This document shows positions 36,601-50,041 of a stretch of 64,000 bases of DNA, piece by piece (within the stretch, counting starts at the first letter, position 1; the number at the start of each line of letters is the position of its first letter). Position numbers and translations under genes: made by a program. Source of the DNA: Taxawa tesnikishii (nom. ined.) (lineage: Eukaryota > Ascomycota > Dothideomycetes > Dothideales); the NCBI GenBank assembly GCA_030247885.1, contig JAPDRO010000005.1:620001-684000 (forward strand), written 5' to 3'. The notes below the pieces were generated by a model. That model saw nothing but the letters and a program-made list of their open reading frames with translations. It was not told the DNA's origin and ran no database searches.

Positions 36601-39600
36601 CGCGAGTTTGTATACTGCGGTGGTCTTGTCGGAAACACTAATGTCGAGGTCTTGGAGTTTTGAGCTTCTCTGAAGCCTCTCCTCAAGAGTTCGCAGTAGA
36701 CGTGCAGATTTGAAACGAATGTCACTCTTCTCGTTACCTAGAGTGTACAAGCAAGCACACAGTATCTTCCAGAAGGGGTCCCGTCTTCACTGTTTTCTGT
36801 CAGCACCTGGCAAACGACTTCGAAGTAGCTGGACAGGGCTTTCGGTGATTTCGCCCGATAGCACTTCTCGATCGATCTCGCCAATAGGAAGTTGTGTTCC
36901 CTGTTGTGTGTGATGAGATTTTTCAGTGCCCGACGACCCGTCGCATGCGTTCTGTCGCTGACTTGCTCGAAAATCGTATCGATCCATTGGAGCAAGCGAC
37001 GCATATCGAATTGCTGTGTTATCCTGCCTTCAGCGGAAATACTGATAGGGCCCGCCTAGATCGCCTTTCAGCAACATCCAACATTTTGAAACCGGAATCT
37101 TACTTACACATAATGCCGCCATGGCGCTGAGAGCAGCGACCTTTAACTCCCTTCTCTCGATTTCCATAGCTGCAGTCATCATGCCGCGGCTGTCATGATC
37201 GGTCGTTTGTTCCAAGACGGAGCGTCTCATGTGATTCTCCTTCTGGCGGATTTGTTCTTGGTTGGGGAGTATCCGCACCAATCTTCCATCATTGCGAAAG
37301 CAGCTTTCCTGGATTGAAATGGCATCCATCTGGCGGGATCCTTTGTCCTGCTTATGCCCTCGTAGAAAGTTTCAATCAGCCCACAGTATTCTGTTCGCAA
37401 CTTTTGGAAGTCCCATTGATTTTGTACGTCTTCATCGTTGAGGAAAATCCGTAGTTCCTTAGTAAAAGTAACCAAGTTCTGCAGAATCCACTCATCATTG
37501 TAGATGTCTGGTTCCAGCAGACAATGCGACGTCAGACGATAGAGATGGGTGATTTCAGTTCGCAGGTGATCACTCCGCCGGTGATGCCTTGGGCTACTAA
37601 TGTTGCGCTGGTGTGTGGCTAATCGAACTCTTGCGTCCTCATTGCACGCTGCCACAGCGTCCTGTAAAGATTCAAGGAGTGTGCGGTAGAGATTAGTGTT
37701 GATAGAACCTAGGCCTACTGCTGCAGCGTCCCGCACCGCAGCATGACGAGCGGACAAGAAAGGTACCACACGCGCGAACAGCTCCGCAGCAGAAGCAATC
37801 TTGTCCTGGCTCTGTCCGATTGAGGACGTCTTCGAGCCCTTCCTAGTATGCATGGAACTCTGACTAGACTGCACCGGTGTTTGACTGCCGGTATTGGTGA
37901 GTGTTGTGCAAGCGAAGATCAGATGCAGTTTCCATTGCTCGATAGTGACCTCAGGTGTAGCAACAACAAGGCGCCCAACAGCACGAGGCACGAATGCCGA
38001 CTCGAAAGCGGTGTATGGATTGATGCGCGGACCGTCGGCAAGCGCGTTGATCGCACGATGGGTGTGCGACAGCCTCGCACATACAATATCTCGCGTGAGC
38101 ATAACAGCCTGCGGGCATATCTGCCTGCTCAGCCGTATCAGATTTGGAAAGACTTTGAACCAAAGGGTAGAATCGTGAGGTATGTCACTGCCGCAAAGCT
38201 CTACTAGAGTGTTGTTCAGATTGCTCTTCCTCAGGCCTTTTTGTAGGCGGCTGCGTTCAGCAAGTGAGAGCTTCTCATCATTGGCATCGATGACATCTTG
38301 CGAGCTGCCTTCCAGGATGCTTATGATGCGAGTCGATGGTTGTCCAAGGACAGTGTCGAACTTTGTCACCAGGCGGAGTACTCGGATAGCGAACGCCCGA
38401 ACGTGCCTCGACGGCGAGCACAAGAAGAACAAGCCATGCGACTCGATTTCATCAACATGGGCAAACACTCTTGATCGCGAAAGTCCATCCTTCTTGTCTT
38501 GTCCTGCTATGGTTTCCTCAAGATTCGGTTCAGAGTTCGAGCGCTGCTCTCGATGCAGGTTTTCGATCCAGATCTCCAGAAGCTCAACGTAAAGGCGCAG
38601 TGTGCTTTCAATATGACCAGGCCCTAGAAGACCACCATCTGCGACTGTTGCGTAACGGTCGTCAAAATTGAAAATGAAACGAGCAAAACCGATGGTCACT
38701 TGCTGTGCCTGAGACTGCCGAGCAATGGACTTCAAAGACTGCGCTGAAGAGGTAGCAATGTTGGGCTGCACATGCGCGGTGCCCGTACAAAGAAGGTTGA
38801 CAAGCGTGTTGAGCGAGAGATTAGGCGACAGACAGCGAGGCAGCGCTTGAACTGCGACATGCAGCAGGTCATAGAAATTTTGCCTGGCGTCCGTCGGGTT
38901 GAGGAGTTCGTCACGCCGGCCAAAGTTGAATGCGTCAGCCATTGGGGTCTTTGGTGTCGTCTGAGCGGAGAATTTTTCGTCAAGAACAGCCTGGCCTCCG
39001 AAAGCATTGTCGCAGATGATCGTGATCTGTCCTAAAATCTCACAGAACTTCACATAAGACTCCTTGGCTACTTCTCCGAATCCCGAGGTGATGACAGGTT
39101 TGGACAAGCGCTCCACTCGACCACCAAGTGTCATAGAGCTTTGAGAGACGGAGCGGCGATGTGAATTTGGTGAGCGAGAATATGGGTCTATGAGCGTATC
39201 GCACTCGAAACTTGTGGGAAACGGAGGCTGTTCGCCTTTCTCAAGATCGGCCATTATGGCAAGAAAAGCTCTGATGGCGATGACCATCTTCTCCGGATCA
39301 AGGCTGTCGATTCTGAGTTCCCGTCCCGGGGCGAAAAGCTCAGAATTCATCAGAGGAAATATTATTGTCCGGAAGCAGAAGTCTTGCTGTTTGAACCCAA
39401 TTATGCGGATAAGTTGTATTAAAGGGTCTGCAATACTCGGTTCAGTGGAGAGAATCGAACGCTTTCCAGTCTGGAAAACCGTTCTCGTGATGTCTTCCAA
39501 CTTCTTAAGAGTTTCTCTTTGCGACTCAGAGGCCCGATAAAGGTACCGCCATACCAAACGGCACAGCGCCTTCAGAGCATGGGACCTGGTTGCTCGCTCT

Positions 39601-41421
39601 TTGAGTCTAGGCTGCAGTCCGAGCGCAGTTCCTAGCCATTGGTGTGCAAACACGTCGATTGGCGAAACGCAGGCCACAACCGTCATGAGCGGAAACGCTT
39701 GTAACCAGTGCTTTGGCTTTGTCAACAGTTGCAAGAGTTTGGGCCTGATTGTGTCGAGAACCTGCTTCCACCTTGGTGAGTTGAATTCTGGAGCAGCTTT
39801 GGCCGCAACTGGGAGTAATAGATCCTCAAACAGTTGACAGTAGGCGTACTTCATCTGTTGCCCATGCACGCCGGCGAACAGTCCGGCTAGGGTTTGCAGA
39901 AAGTCACACGACCTGCTCCAGGCATCCTCAGGAAACCACTGGATCTTGAGCCACCTCATGTTGTGCACAAGCATTGAGGTTTTGGTTTCCAGCTCTCGCT
40001 CTGTGTGACCCTTGATACCGAGCTTTTGTGCGCAGCTTCAAGATCCATGATATACTTGTCTGCCACCTTTTCGAAGCGGTGTCCGCTCATTACCCCGAGT
40101 AGCTGTCCAAAAATAGACCATTGAGCATTCTTAATGGTCGATGTCAGTAGAGTCTCCACTTCAGTGTTGCGAAGCTGCATATATATCACATCCTCGAGCC
40201 TTTCCGCTGTATCGCTTGATAGAGCGTTTGGGTCACATTGACTGATTATTTCGATCAGCACTCGGCAGAGTATATATACCGAGATTGCCGATCGCCTTTC
40301 GGCTTGTCGTATGTTGTACTCGATTTCACTGACTGTGGCCGAGCTGGAGATGCTAGGAATAGGACTGATGGTACCGTTAGTGGTAGGGTGTGTTGGGTCC
40401 AGTCGTCGTACTGTGCCCATTTGTTGCACTCGTAAGGATTTTGCAGTTTGCAACTCATTGTAGAGTTGACTAGTAGCTTCACTCTTCTCTTTCCGCCATA
40501 ACATCAGAGAGTCTATGAGAAACTTTGGCTCTTGCCGGACGATGTGGCCCAGTGCTTTGATAAGTTGGTCAAAGCCCTGGTCTGCACCGGGACCACATAT
40601 GGTTTCGATCCGAAAGTCGTATTCATTAGGTTCTGCCATACAGCGGTTGATCCGATCATCTGCTTCTTTGATGAAAGAGGTGAAGAGGTGGTGAAGGGCA
40701 GCCTTGCCGACTGTGATCAGCTCTTGCTGATAATGCTGGTGGCGCGTTGGCGTGTGATGGTGCTCATGTTCTCGTTTTATCCGTCCACTGTGCATGCGCT
40801 CCGGTCGACGGTATGGCATAGATCCGTGACTTTCGTTTGTAACCCCATTCCCAGTCAGATGTCCGTTCAATGTAGATGCAGACGGGCTCTTCCGCAAGCC
40901 GTGAGCGCTCGCCCCAGTCCCAAAGCCATGGGATCCCCCGTCTTTTGCGCCAGAGGCCAGTATGATTTGTGGGCTAAGAGGGCTGCCATTTGATGAAGCC
41001 GCAAGGCTTGGGTTGCGAGAGTGCGGGTATCCGTGTACGATGGACGTCTGCCGATGATGGCCGTACGACACAGAGGGTTTCCTCTCCGGACCTCCTTCGA
41101 AGCTCTGCTTTGCTCGAGCTTGCGCAGCAGGAGTCTGACCTCGAGACGGGACATTGCGCGACGCAGTGCTGTGAGCTCTTCCTCTGGTCACCGACGGGTC
41201 TCGTGATGCCGAGGGAGGGACAGGAGGAGCTACGAGCAGGGGCTCCGCGGGTGGACTGTCTGGCGGACCAACATCTTGCGAAACAGGTATTGTGCGATCA
41301 GTCGCCGGCGCATGTGTATCTGAAGTTGGGCGCAACGGTCAGCAGGTGTTGGACACTGGCGTGATCGATGAGGGATACAGGCCTGTAAGCCAAAAGGTGG
41401 TGGAGCAGTGAACATACTCAT
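33640..41421 (-). CDS. TAO3: cell morphogenesis protein PAG1/Tao3 (Furry family)
   Basis: Giant HEAT/ARM-like scaffold of the RAM/MOR network that acts with an NDR kinase (Cbk1/Orb6) in polarised growth. A disordered N-terminus is followed by the MOR2-PAG1 N-terminal domain (ELITVGKAALHHLFTSF), FQSRKAAFAMMEDWCGYSP, DMRRLLQWIDTIF and ALKNLITHNREHNFLL. The C-terminus reads TLGNEKSDIRFKSARLLRTLEERL and continues to 33640. Exon 1 seems to be only ATGA (41421-41418), then introns 41320-41417 and 37028-37109 (the second with an uncertain donor). Three frame jumps occur, at plus-strand runs T4 40024-40027, G4 37264-37267 and G4 36775-36778. One base added at each restores the conserved text (AAHKKLGIKGHTERELE, SPNQEQIRQKEN, GTPFWKILCACLYTLG) and gives 7605 nt, 2534 residues, normal for the family. 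Confidence 0.95.
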
Positions 41422-43301
41422 CGCGTGAGGCGTGCCTGTACGAAGGAGGTCGCCATGAACCGCGCCGACAACTCTTCTCTGCCGTTTTGGTATGTGCAGA
41501 AGTACAGGTGCAGGGTACGCCAGCGCGCAACGCCTCAAAGGGTCTACATGGCGGGCGCGGGGGTATCCGCCAGCCGATCGTCAAAACTCCCAGGCGGGTT
41601 GATCAATCCCAAACATGCCCCTTGCATGAAATTTCCTTAGACAGCACTTCTTTACATGCTGCCGCCAGCCGACGAAACCTGTCATCTTGAGCATGTCACG
41701 ATTCAGGACCTGGATTATAGAGCGCCTCATCCGTAGAAGCGTAAGCGCCGTTTTCGCCATTGTCGGTCACATACATCCAGATGTGTACAATGTAGAGCAA
41801 TCATACAGCAATCAGTGCAGCAGATAGTCTGCATCTCAGGGGCTTGTTGAAGAGCACTGCCTATTAAGTTCAATGTATATGTCCCCTTCCGTGAACAACG
41901 CAATAGGAGTTGGGCACCTAGCTCTCTCCGTTCTGGCATTCAGCCGCTAGAAGCATTTGTTAGACGGGCGGCCTTTTGTCTCCTTGAGACTGCTAGCGCC
42001 TGATGCACTGCCAAACACAGTGCAATTCCAGAGAGAACCACGTAGCCAGAGGAGCTTCCGCGGTCAGCGATGAGGGGACAGCGATAGGGCTGGTCTAGCT
42101 GAGGTCGAATTGCCGGTTGAACTAGGTTGACGGTTTCTCTCACTCTTGCTAAAGGCTGACACAGAGCAAATCTAGCTCTCAGCAGTGACGTGGTATCCTA
42201 GCTCTGCAAAGGTGCCATGAACATGCCAAACCATATGTCGAGCTGTCAGCAGGATGGGTGGTATTTCTGTTGTTACAGACTGGGTCTCCTCCCATCAGGG
42301 GTGCCCGAATAGTCACGTTTGGATCGCATAAGCGCTGTTAGACTTCGACGTTCGCTTGAGGCCTTTCTCGGACAAGGCGTGTCCGTCCGCCGAGAGGAAC
42401 GACAGAAGAGGACTGCTCGTCAGACAAGCTGGAGATTTTCCGAGACCGGAGATCTACCTGGCGGCCCAAAAGTGGGATTTCCCAAGGAGAGTTGGCGCCC
42501 ATGAGGATTTTGAGCGATAGTCATGGTCTGCGATTACGTGCGCATCGTAAGCGATGCGGTATAGACGGAGCAGAGCGTCTTGCTTGTGCGACGTGAGTAT
42601 GAAAGACTGGGGAAGCCTTTTGGAGACACATGTTCTGTCGTCGGGTCTTCCGGCAGACGTCCCCTACCCTCTCGCAAGGCCGCGGACGAGGACATCGGCG
42701 AGGAGGAGACATGAGTGGGCGGGGGCGGGTATTCCGGACATGCACATGCCGAACTTTCGAAGCGGACTCGTTCCGCCGCCCTAATCGAACGAGTCTCGGG
42801 AAGCAGTGCATGATGCCACGATATGCTTCCCATTAAGAGTTGGAGGTGCCCTTCCCTCCCAGCGGTCTCTTTCCTGACACTGAAGTATTCGCTCACCCTG
42901 CAAAGTCAGGCCTGCGTACCGCCTCCAAGCATCTTTATTTAGACCTCACCTCAGGATCACCACCGCCAATTTGCTGGAGCCTGGCTGGACCCTGTTTCTT
43001 GGAACCGCTCGGACATTTCGATCGATAACGAGCGCTGTGCCCCGCCCCACGACTGCCCGAAAGCATACGTACATAGAGAGATATAACCTCAACACTTCGG
43101 ACTCTGCACACCTTTGCTTCCGTCGGGCGCTCAGCAAGTAGATAACAAGAAGCCCGTTCCTTTGCAGATCGCCACCGGAACGCTTGACCCTCGGTATACG
43201 AGCGTCACGTTGAGTCGCCGAGTCGTTAGTGGGGGCCGTAAGTCAGCGTTCGTATGGATATATTGACTCTGCCACCTCTAACAGTACGCAGGAAAACAAT
43301 C
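41422..43301. other. intergenic, 1.9 kb, divergent promoters
   Basis: Lies between the divergent Furry and CPR start codons. No coding frame with motifs or introns is seen. A likely CPR 5'UTR intron lies at 43238-43284 (gtaagt to taacag). Confidence 0.5.
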
Positions 43302-45438
43302 ATGGCGCAACTCGATACGCTGGACATTATGGTCCTGGCAGCACTGCTGCTAGGCACAATTGCCTACTTCACCAAAGGCACATACTGGGCCGTCCCTAAA
43401 GATCCCTACGCCGGCTCTCTCGCCAACGGCGCCGCGAAAGCTGGCAAATCTCGCAACATCTTGGAGAAGATGGACGAGACCGACAAGAACTGCGTCGTCT
43501 TCTACGGCTCGCAGACTGGAACAGCCGAAGACTACGCTTCGAGACTGGCAAAAGAGGGCTCGTCGCGCTTCGGTCTCAAGACCATGACTGCAGACTTGGA
43601 AGAGTATGACTACGAGAACTTGGACACATTCCCGGATGACAAGGTTGTTATGTTCGTGTTGGCAACATACGGTGAGGGAGAGCCTACCGATAATGCGGTT
43701 GAGTTCTACGAGTTCATCAGCGGCGAAGACCCTTCCTTTAGCCAGGGTGTCAGTGCCGAAGAGAAGCCCCTATCCAGCCTCAAGTACGTCGCCTTTGGTC
43801 TCGGAAACAACACATACGAGCACTATAACTCCATGGTGCGCAACGTCTCCAAATTTCTTGATAACCTTGGTGCAAAGAGAGTAGGCAGTGCCGGTGAAGG
43901 AGATGACGGAGCCGGCACCATGGAAGAAGATTTCTTGGCATGGAAAGAACCCATGTGGAAGGAGCTGACCGCAGCCATGGGACTGGAAGAACGTGAGGCC
44001 GTCTACGAACCCGCTCTCGAAATTACCGAGAGGGAAGACCTGGACCCCGAATCAGACGAAGTCTACTTGGGAGAGCCAAACAAGAACCACCTCGAAGGCA
44101 AGCAAAAGGGACCATTCAATGCGCACAACCCGTACATTGCACCAATTGCGGAGTCCAAGGAGCTATTCACAGTCAACGACCGTAACTGCTTGCACATGGA
44201 AATCGATATTAGCGGATCCAACCTCTCATACCAGACCGGCGATCATATAGCCGTGTGGCCCACCAACGCTGGTAAGGAGGTCGACCGCTTCCTTAACATT
44301 GTCGGACTTCTGGAAAAACGTCACACGGTCATCTCTGTCCAGCCTCTGGACCCAACAGCCAAGGTTCCCTTCCCTTCGCCGACTACTTACGATGCGGCGG
44401 TCCGCTACCACATGGAAATCTGTGCTCCGGTGTCTAGGCAGTTCGTCTCTCAGCTGGGAGCTTTCGCACCAAACGACAGCATCAAAGCCGAATTGAAGAA
44501 GTTGGGTGACGACAGGGATTATTTCCACGACCAGGTGGTGGTCAAGAACTACAACATCGCCCAGTTGCTCGAGTACCTGTCGCAAGGGCAGAAGTGGGAC
44601 AAGGTTCCTTTCTCCCTCTTCATTGAAGTCATCCACAAGATTCAGCCTCGTTACTACTCCATTTCTTCCTCCTCGCTTGCGCAGAAGGACAAGATCTCTA
44701 TTACTGCTGTTGTCGAGTCGATTGAGATTCCAGGATCGCCCAACATTGTGAAGGGTGTCACAACGAACTACTTGCTCGCACTGAAGCAGAAGCAACACGG
44801 AGATCCGCACCCGGATCCCCACGGACTCAACTATGCGATCACTGGACCGAGAAACAAATATGACGGTATCCACGTCCCAGTCCATGTTCGCCACTCCAAT
44901 TTCAAGTTGCCTTCTGATCCTTCCAAACCCATCATCATGGTCGGACCCGGTACTGGCGTTGCGCCTTTCCGTGCGTTCGTCCAAGAGCGCGCAAAGCAGG
45001 CCAGAGACGGTGAGAATGTCGGGAAGACCATGCTTTTCTTCGGCTGCCGTAGAAAGGATGAGGACTTTATCTACCAAGACGAGTGGGAGGTACGTGTCTG
45101 ACCTCAGCTCCCTCAAGAGACAAGAGCTAACTTTGTTGCAGCAATACAAGAACGATCTGGGCGACAACTTCGTCATGGATGTTGCGTTCTCTCGTGAAGG
45201 TCCAAAGAAGGTGTACGTCCAGCACCGCATGAAGGATTTTGCTGCCGAGATCAACAACCTCCTTCAGCAGAAGGCCAACTTCTATGTCTGTGGTGATGCT
45301 GCGAACATGGCGCGCGAGGTCAACACCGTGCTTGCCCAGATTGTTGCTGAGCAGAGAGGCGTGCCCGAGTCCAAGGGTGAGGAGGTCGTCAAGGCGATGA
45401 GAGCAAGCAACCAGTACCAGGAGGACGTCTGGTCTTGA
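43302..45438 (+). CDS. CPR1: NADPH-cytochrome P450 reductase
   Basis: ER-anchored diflavin enzyme passing electrons from NADPH through FAD and FMN to P450s, including, presumably, the CYP504 enzyme in this window. Exons 43302-45089 and 45142-45438 give 694 residues, normal length. An N-terminal membrane anchor (MVLAALLLGTIAYF) precedes the FMN domain (VVFYGSQTGTAEDYA; LATYGEGEPTDNA). The FAD domain has QPRYYSISSSS, the NADPH domain has MVGPGTGVAPFRAF and NFYVCGDAANMA, and the end is EDVWS with the terminal tryptophan region typical of CPRs. An ATG at 43254 is in frame but sits inside a likely 5'UTR intron, so I prefer 43302. Confidence 0.97.
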
Positions 45439-47799
45439 TCCAAAGGATCAGCATGCAAGGAAAAGAGTCGTGCGCGACGAAAATTCATATGCATTGGGTT
45501 GGTAGCGTCGAGCGTTTGGTGTTGCTTGACATGTTTTGCATTATTGCGATTGTTGGTAGAGAACCTCCCTACTACTTACTGCACAGATTTGCACCGAGTT
45601 TTTTCTTTTCCTTTTTTTTTTTTTGGTACATAGACGTTTCAAAGAAATACCAAGTTACAGAACATATCAAGTCTCAAGTCCAATGGTGCCGCCGCTCACT
45701 TATCCGCTGCTGCACCCTGTCGTCTGAGCCCGAAACAGTTTAGCGTTGTGTGAAGGTGCGATCTGCGGGTGTTTGCTCCACTGTTTGAGACCCGAGGATT
45801 TGGTTTAACAACAACTGCATGTAGTACAGAAATCAGCAGCGAAGAAGACGATCTATCACTTCCTGCCCCTGGTCGCCTTCGCAAGCCATCGCTGTGAACT
45901 TCACATGCACATCATTCAGATCTCGTCGTCGCCCAGTCGGCAACCACAGTGCCACCTGCTGCACCCCCAAGCCCAGTCTATGCATGGCATCCGAGAAACA
46001 ATGCAAAGTGACAGGTCGATTGTCTCGACCAGCGCTGTGTTGATGCTTGTTTCAGGAACCCCACTACGGCACTACATATTTAGCTGCCGGCATCTGCATC
46101 CGTACCAGTGACAGGACCTTGTTGATTGGGGAACCCCTTGCAGACGTGCGGTTGCACCCACCGTTCGACACAATCCTCCGCTGGCGGGTAGGTGAAGCCG
46201 GCAAGCATATCCCAGTTGGACTTGGGAGTGATAGGTGCAGGCCGTTTGTTGCCGCAACTCTATCGTCGTCAACGTCAATACGAAAAGGCAAAGATTCAAA
46301 CGCTCGTCCGGTTAGACGCAGTGTTTTTTCTTTTGAAATCATTGGAGGTTGTGTCAATCATGGAGAGACGCCTGCTGTTTGGCCGGATAGCTCAACAGAA
46401 ACCATCCTCGCCCGTCTTGTCATTTGCAGCACTGAGGGGATGGCTCAACGAGTTGACAGAAACGGCACAATGTAGATTAGATGCGTCTACTAAGCAGGAC
46501 AGCTGCATCTGGCAGGGGCATGCGAGTGGTTTACCGGGTTACGGACGTGGCACGAGATCAGCAGGCAAGTACAGCATGATCTTCTGATCAGACACAGCGA
46601 TTCCAGGCCAGCAAGATGCCTACTTGTCTGACGTCGGTTGCTGCTTTTCAATATGCAAACACAGTTGCTTGCTGGCCTGACGCAAACAGATCTGCATACC
46701 CCGGAAAGGACAGGACAGGACAGTTCGCGGCTGCGGCTGACCTCTTGACCTTGCTCTCTGAGACAAGAGAAACCCGTTGGCAACCCGCTGCGAGACATTT
46801 GGCAAGGCGGACCAGGTGGCGCTCAAGGGTCCTCGTGGGCTTTTGGGCGAGGTGCAGGGCGCTTGTGTAGCTAGCTGCGCATGAGTGGTTCGCAGCATTA
46901 ACGCGACGGCTCGCAGTTTCCAAACAACAACCCGCCCCATGCAGAAGCCATCTGCCTCTTTCCAGCGACGACTCGGGTTGGCATAAGAAGAGACGTCGAG
47001 TCGCTCCAGCAAGTGCCTCCTTCTTGCCTCTTCTACCCTGCCGTACCGCATGGCACAATACTCACTCCTGCCTTGCCAGTCATCAGCGAACGTTGCTATC
47101 TGCATTGTATGTATTGTTGTGTTCATTGTTCCATCATCACAAGCCCCAGTTCCATCACGGCCAAGGCCTGACCAAGCACACCTTCCATCTGTGACTCCCT
47201 GCGCCATCTCATCACGTAGACTTTGACCTGTCCCTTCTCCTTGAGTCCTCGATCTGTCCCGCCAAGCCCTACGACAGGCAGGTCCACTCCACGGGTGCGA
47301 GGCGCTTGCTCGAGGTACAAGCCGTTGGAGGTGCTCCTTCCCAAAGCAAGCACCCGCTATCCGAACTAGCCCCGCCCATGTCAGTGTATTTCATCCCTCG
47401 ACTTCTTCCTCGATCCTCTCCCCTCCCTTCTTCCTCGTCACCCATCTCTTTTCACAGAACAATCCTTCATTCACTTGCATTCTGTCCACCAGTCGACCTG
47501 ACATTGATAGCATAGCTTCTGTGCTCATCAACCACTTTGCTCATACAGAAGACCGTATACGCCTTTATCCCCACGTCCGTTTGACTTCCTTCCTTTGGTG
47601 TCCTGTCCCGCCTTCCTTGACCATTCTGACCCTTCTCGGCTTTGGAAACTTCAGGTTCGTGACAGATGCTTCCCTGTCCTGCTGCTTCCTTCCTCGCTGT
47701 ACTAAGAGTCAAAGCTAACGACATCAACGGCAGGAACTCGCAGCTTTCCTCAGCTCACGCACTCGCATCAGCTACGTTCCAGAAGAATATCACTGAACG
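45439..47799. other. intergenic, 2.4 kb
   Basis: CPR 3' flank with a T13 tract (45612-45624), then a long stretch without coding signal, then a pyrimidine-rich leader (about 47380-47800) typical of a fungal transcription start region for the next gene. Confidence 0.45.
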
Positions 47800-47979
47800 G
47801 TGAGCATTCTCCGTCCATGGCGCCTCTCCTTTTACACTCTCCCTTCTTCCCTCCGAGTTGGACAACCCACCAAGAACAAGCTCCATTCCCTTCTCCCTCT
47901 GCCGCACTACCAAACCTCCACCATCTCAAATTCATACCCTAAGACGTGTACATCGTGTGCTGACGGCACTTGCTCGCAG
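47800..47979 (+). other. probable 5'UTR intron of the RRM gene
   Basis: GTGAGC at 47800 and GCTCGCAG ending at 47979, two bases before the ATG. Placement is by splice-site sequence only. Confidence 0.5.
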
Positions 47980-47981
47980 AA

Positions 47982-50041
47982 ATGGCTACCTTGAACGATA
48001 CTGGAGTCCAACGTCAAAACGCCTATCCAAAGCCAGATCCAGGTTACATGCATCGCAACGCGGCCTACAGTTACCCGGTCTCCCGTGCCACCTACGGTCA
48101 AGTTTACGGTATGCAGCAGGGCCAGGACGCTGCCAATATGGCGGCACTTGCTCACGGGTTGCAAGGCATGAACATGCAGGATCCAGCTTTCGCTGCTCAG
48201 AACAAGAATGCGTTGATGGCTACCGCTGCCTCGCACTTCACTGGCCTTCCGTACAATACCGGCATGCCAGCTGCTGTCTGGACGGCGAACGGACAAGTCA
48301 TGTATCCAGGTGCCCACAACTACCCTCCGGCCACCCACCAGCAGAGTCCTGGCATGTACACGCCCGTTGCGAACCACTACATGGCTCATGGCTACGGCCA
48401 GCAGCATGACAACAGCCCCTTGCCTCAGGGTTGGACACCAAGCCACACGACTGGAGAAGTACCGACACTCATCACCCCTCGCCGCGATTCGATCTCTTCC
48501 AACGAGAACGACGTTCCCGGTACTCCATCCTACGCTGCCTATCCATCCTTCCATCAAGGGGTGTCTCCATCGTCAACCGCTCTCCGAGTGCCATGTACAC
48601 CGACAGCACTCCATCTCCCACCCAGATGCTTGGCCCATACGGCATGACCATGGCGAAGGTTGCTGAGCCAAGTGTCCTTCCTCCACACCTCCAGATGCTT
48701 GTGTCCAAGGAGCCAGCGATTCCACGGGCCATTCCAGCCCTGAGCTCTCCACTCAAGCCTCTTGACCGTGCGCTCGAGAATCACCGTGGGGAAACCAATG
48801 TCTATGTCCGTGGCTTGCTGCCAGACACAACAGACGAAATGCTTGCTACCTGGGGTACCCGCTTCGGTGACATCAAGAGTTCCAAGTCAATTATCGACCA
48901 CAACACTGGCTTGTGCAAAGGGTTTGTCTGAGCCTCCATACTTCTTGAACCTATGTTAACGACTCCCAGCTTCGGATTTGTCAAGTATCACAACTACGAG
49001 GATGCTGAGAATTGCATTCGTGGCTTCCATGCCCTTGGTTATGAAGTCAGCTTCGCCAGAGTCAGTGTAGTCTACCTTCTTGTATTGCTCTTGCTGATCT
49101 GTTCGAACTCCAGGAGTCTTTCTACTCTAAGCTCAAGGCATTCTCCGATGAGGACAATACCAATCTCTACGTATCCAACCTGCCCAAATCCATGAATGAG
49201 CATGTAAGTGAAGGCTTCTCGTGCATCTACAGTGGTGGTAAAGTGCACAGGCTAATGGCCTACAGGAACTTGGCTCCATCTTCGCTCCTCACAAGGTCTG
49301 CTCTGCCAGGATCCTCCGTGACAAGAACGGTGTTGGTCGTGGTGTCGGCTTTGCCCGGTGAGGGTCCTTCTTGTGTTCTCTTGTCCTCTTCGCTGACTGT
49401 TCTCATCGCACAGCTTCGAGACACGCGACGTCTGCGAGGAAGTCATCAAGCACTTCAACAACACCCCCATCATGTCCAATGGTGAGGAATACACCATCCA
49501 AATTCGCTACGCCGATACACAGGAACAGAAGCACCTCAAGCAGCAGACCGCCGCGGCCCGCCAGTTCCGTTCAGCTGAATACGAATACGCTACTCAGGCA
49601 CACAAGGCGGGTTGGTTGATGGGAGGTGGACGCGTTAGTTCACACGCAGCATCTGGTCAGGAGAACGTCAGCAATGGCAATGAGTTCGATGCCTACCTGG
49701 GAACTACTGCTGGGCAAGTCCGAACTGCACAGGGCCTGCCACACATGGTCGCTAATCGTCTTTCACAACACAGTGTTCCTATCCGAGGTCAACGCTGGGC
49801 TCAATCTGCTCTGCGCCAAAACCAGATCCACGGACGCACGCCACTGGCGACGCTGCAGTACAACACCAACACTCAGCACCACGTCTCTGCTCACTCCAAT
49901 GCCGGCATCGGATCGGAGAACCAGCATCCAACCAGCACCAAGAGTTCGATCGACCTCAAGCCAGTCATTGCTGCTGCCCCGGCTATCGCTCGTGGAGACA
50001 ACAGCCCAGTGGACTCCATGACCACCGGCAACCAGGACTGA
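47982..50041 (+). CDS. RBMS/MSSP-like RNA-binding protein, two RRMs
   Basis: Single-stranded-nucleic-acid-binding protein related to animal RBMS (MSSP). Target RNAs are unknown. Exons 47982-48921, 48970-49060, 49114-49203, 49266-49357 and 49414-50041. A Tyr/Gln/Pro-rich N-terminus (about 260 residues) precedes RRM1 (RNP2 VYVRGL, RNP1 KGFGFVKY) and RRM2 (RNP2 LYVSNL, RNP1 GVGFARF), closely spaced as in the family. The C-terminus is Gln/Asn/Ser-rich. The N-terminal frame runs out unless one G is added to the G4 run 48559-48562, giving HQGGVSIVNRSPSAMY. The corrected CDS is 1842 nt, 613 residues. All four small introns interrupt the RRM block. Confidence 0.9.

Noticed and set aside
44226-45257. 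343-codon minus-strand open frame
   Set aside because: Antisense of the P450 reductase, same codon-bias artefact.
45439-47799. Several 80-195-codon frames on both strands
   Set aside because: No introns, no motifs, low-complexity translations; consistent with random open frames in GC-balanced DNA.
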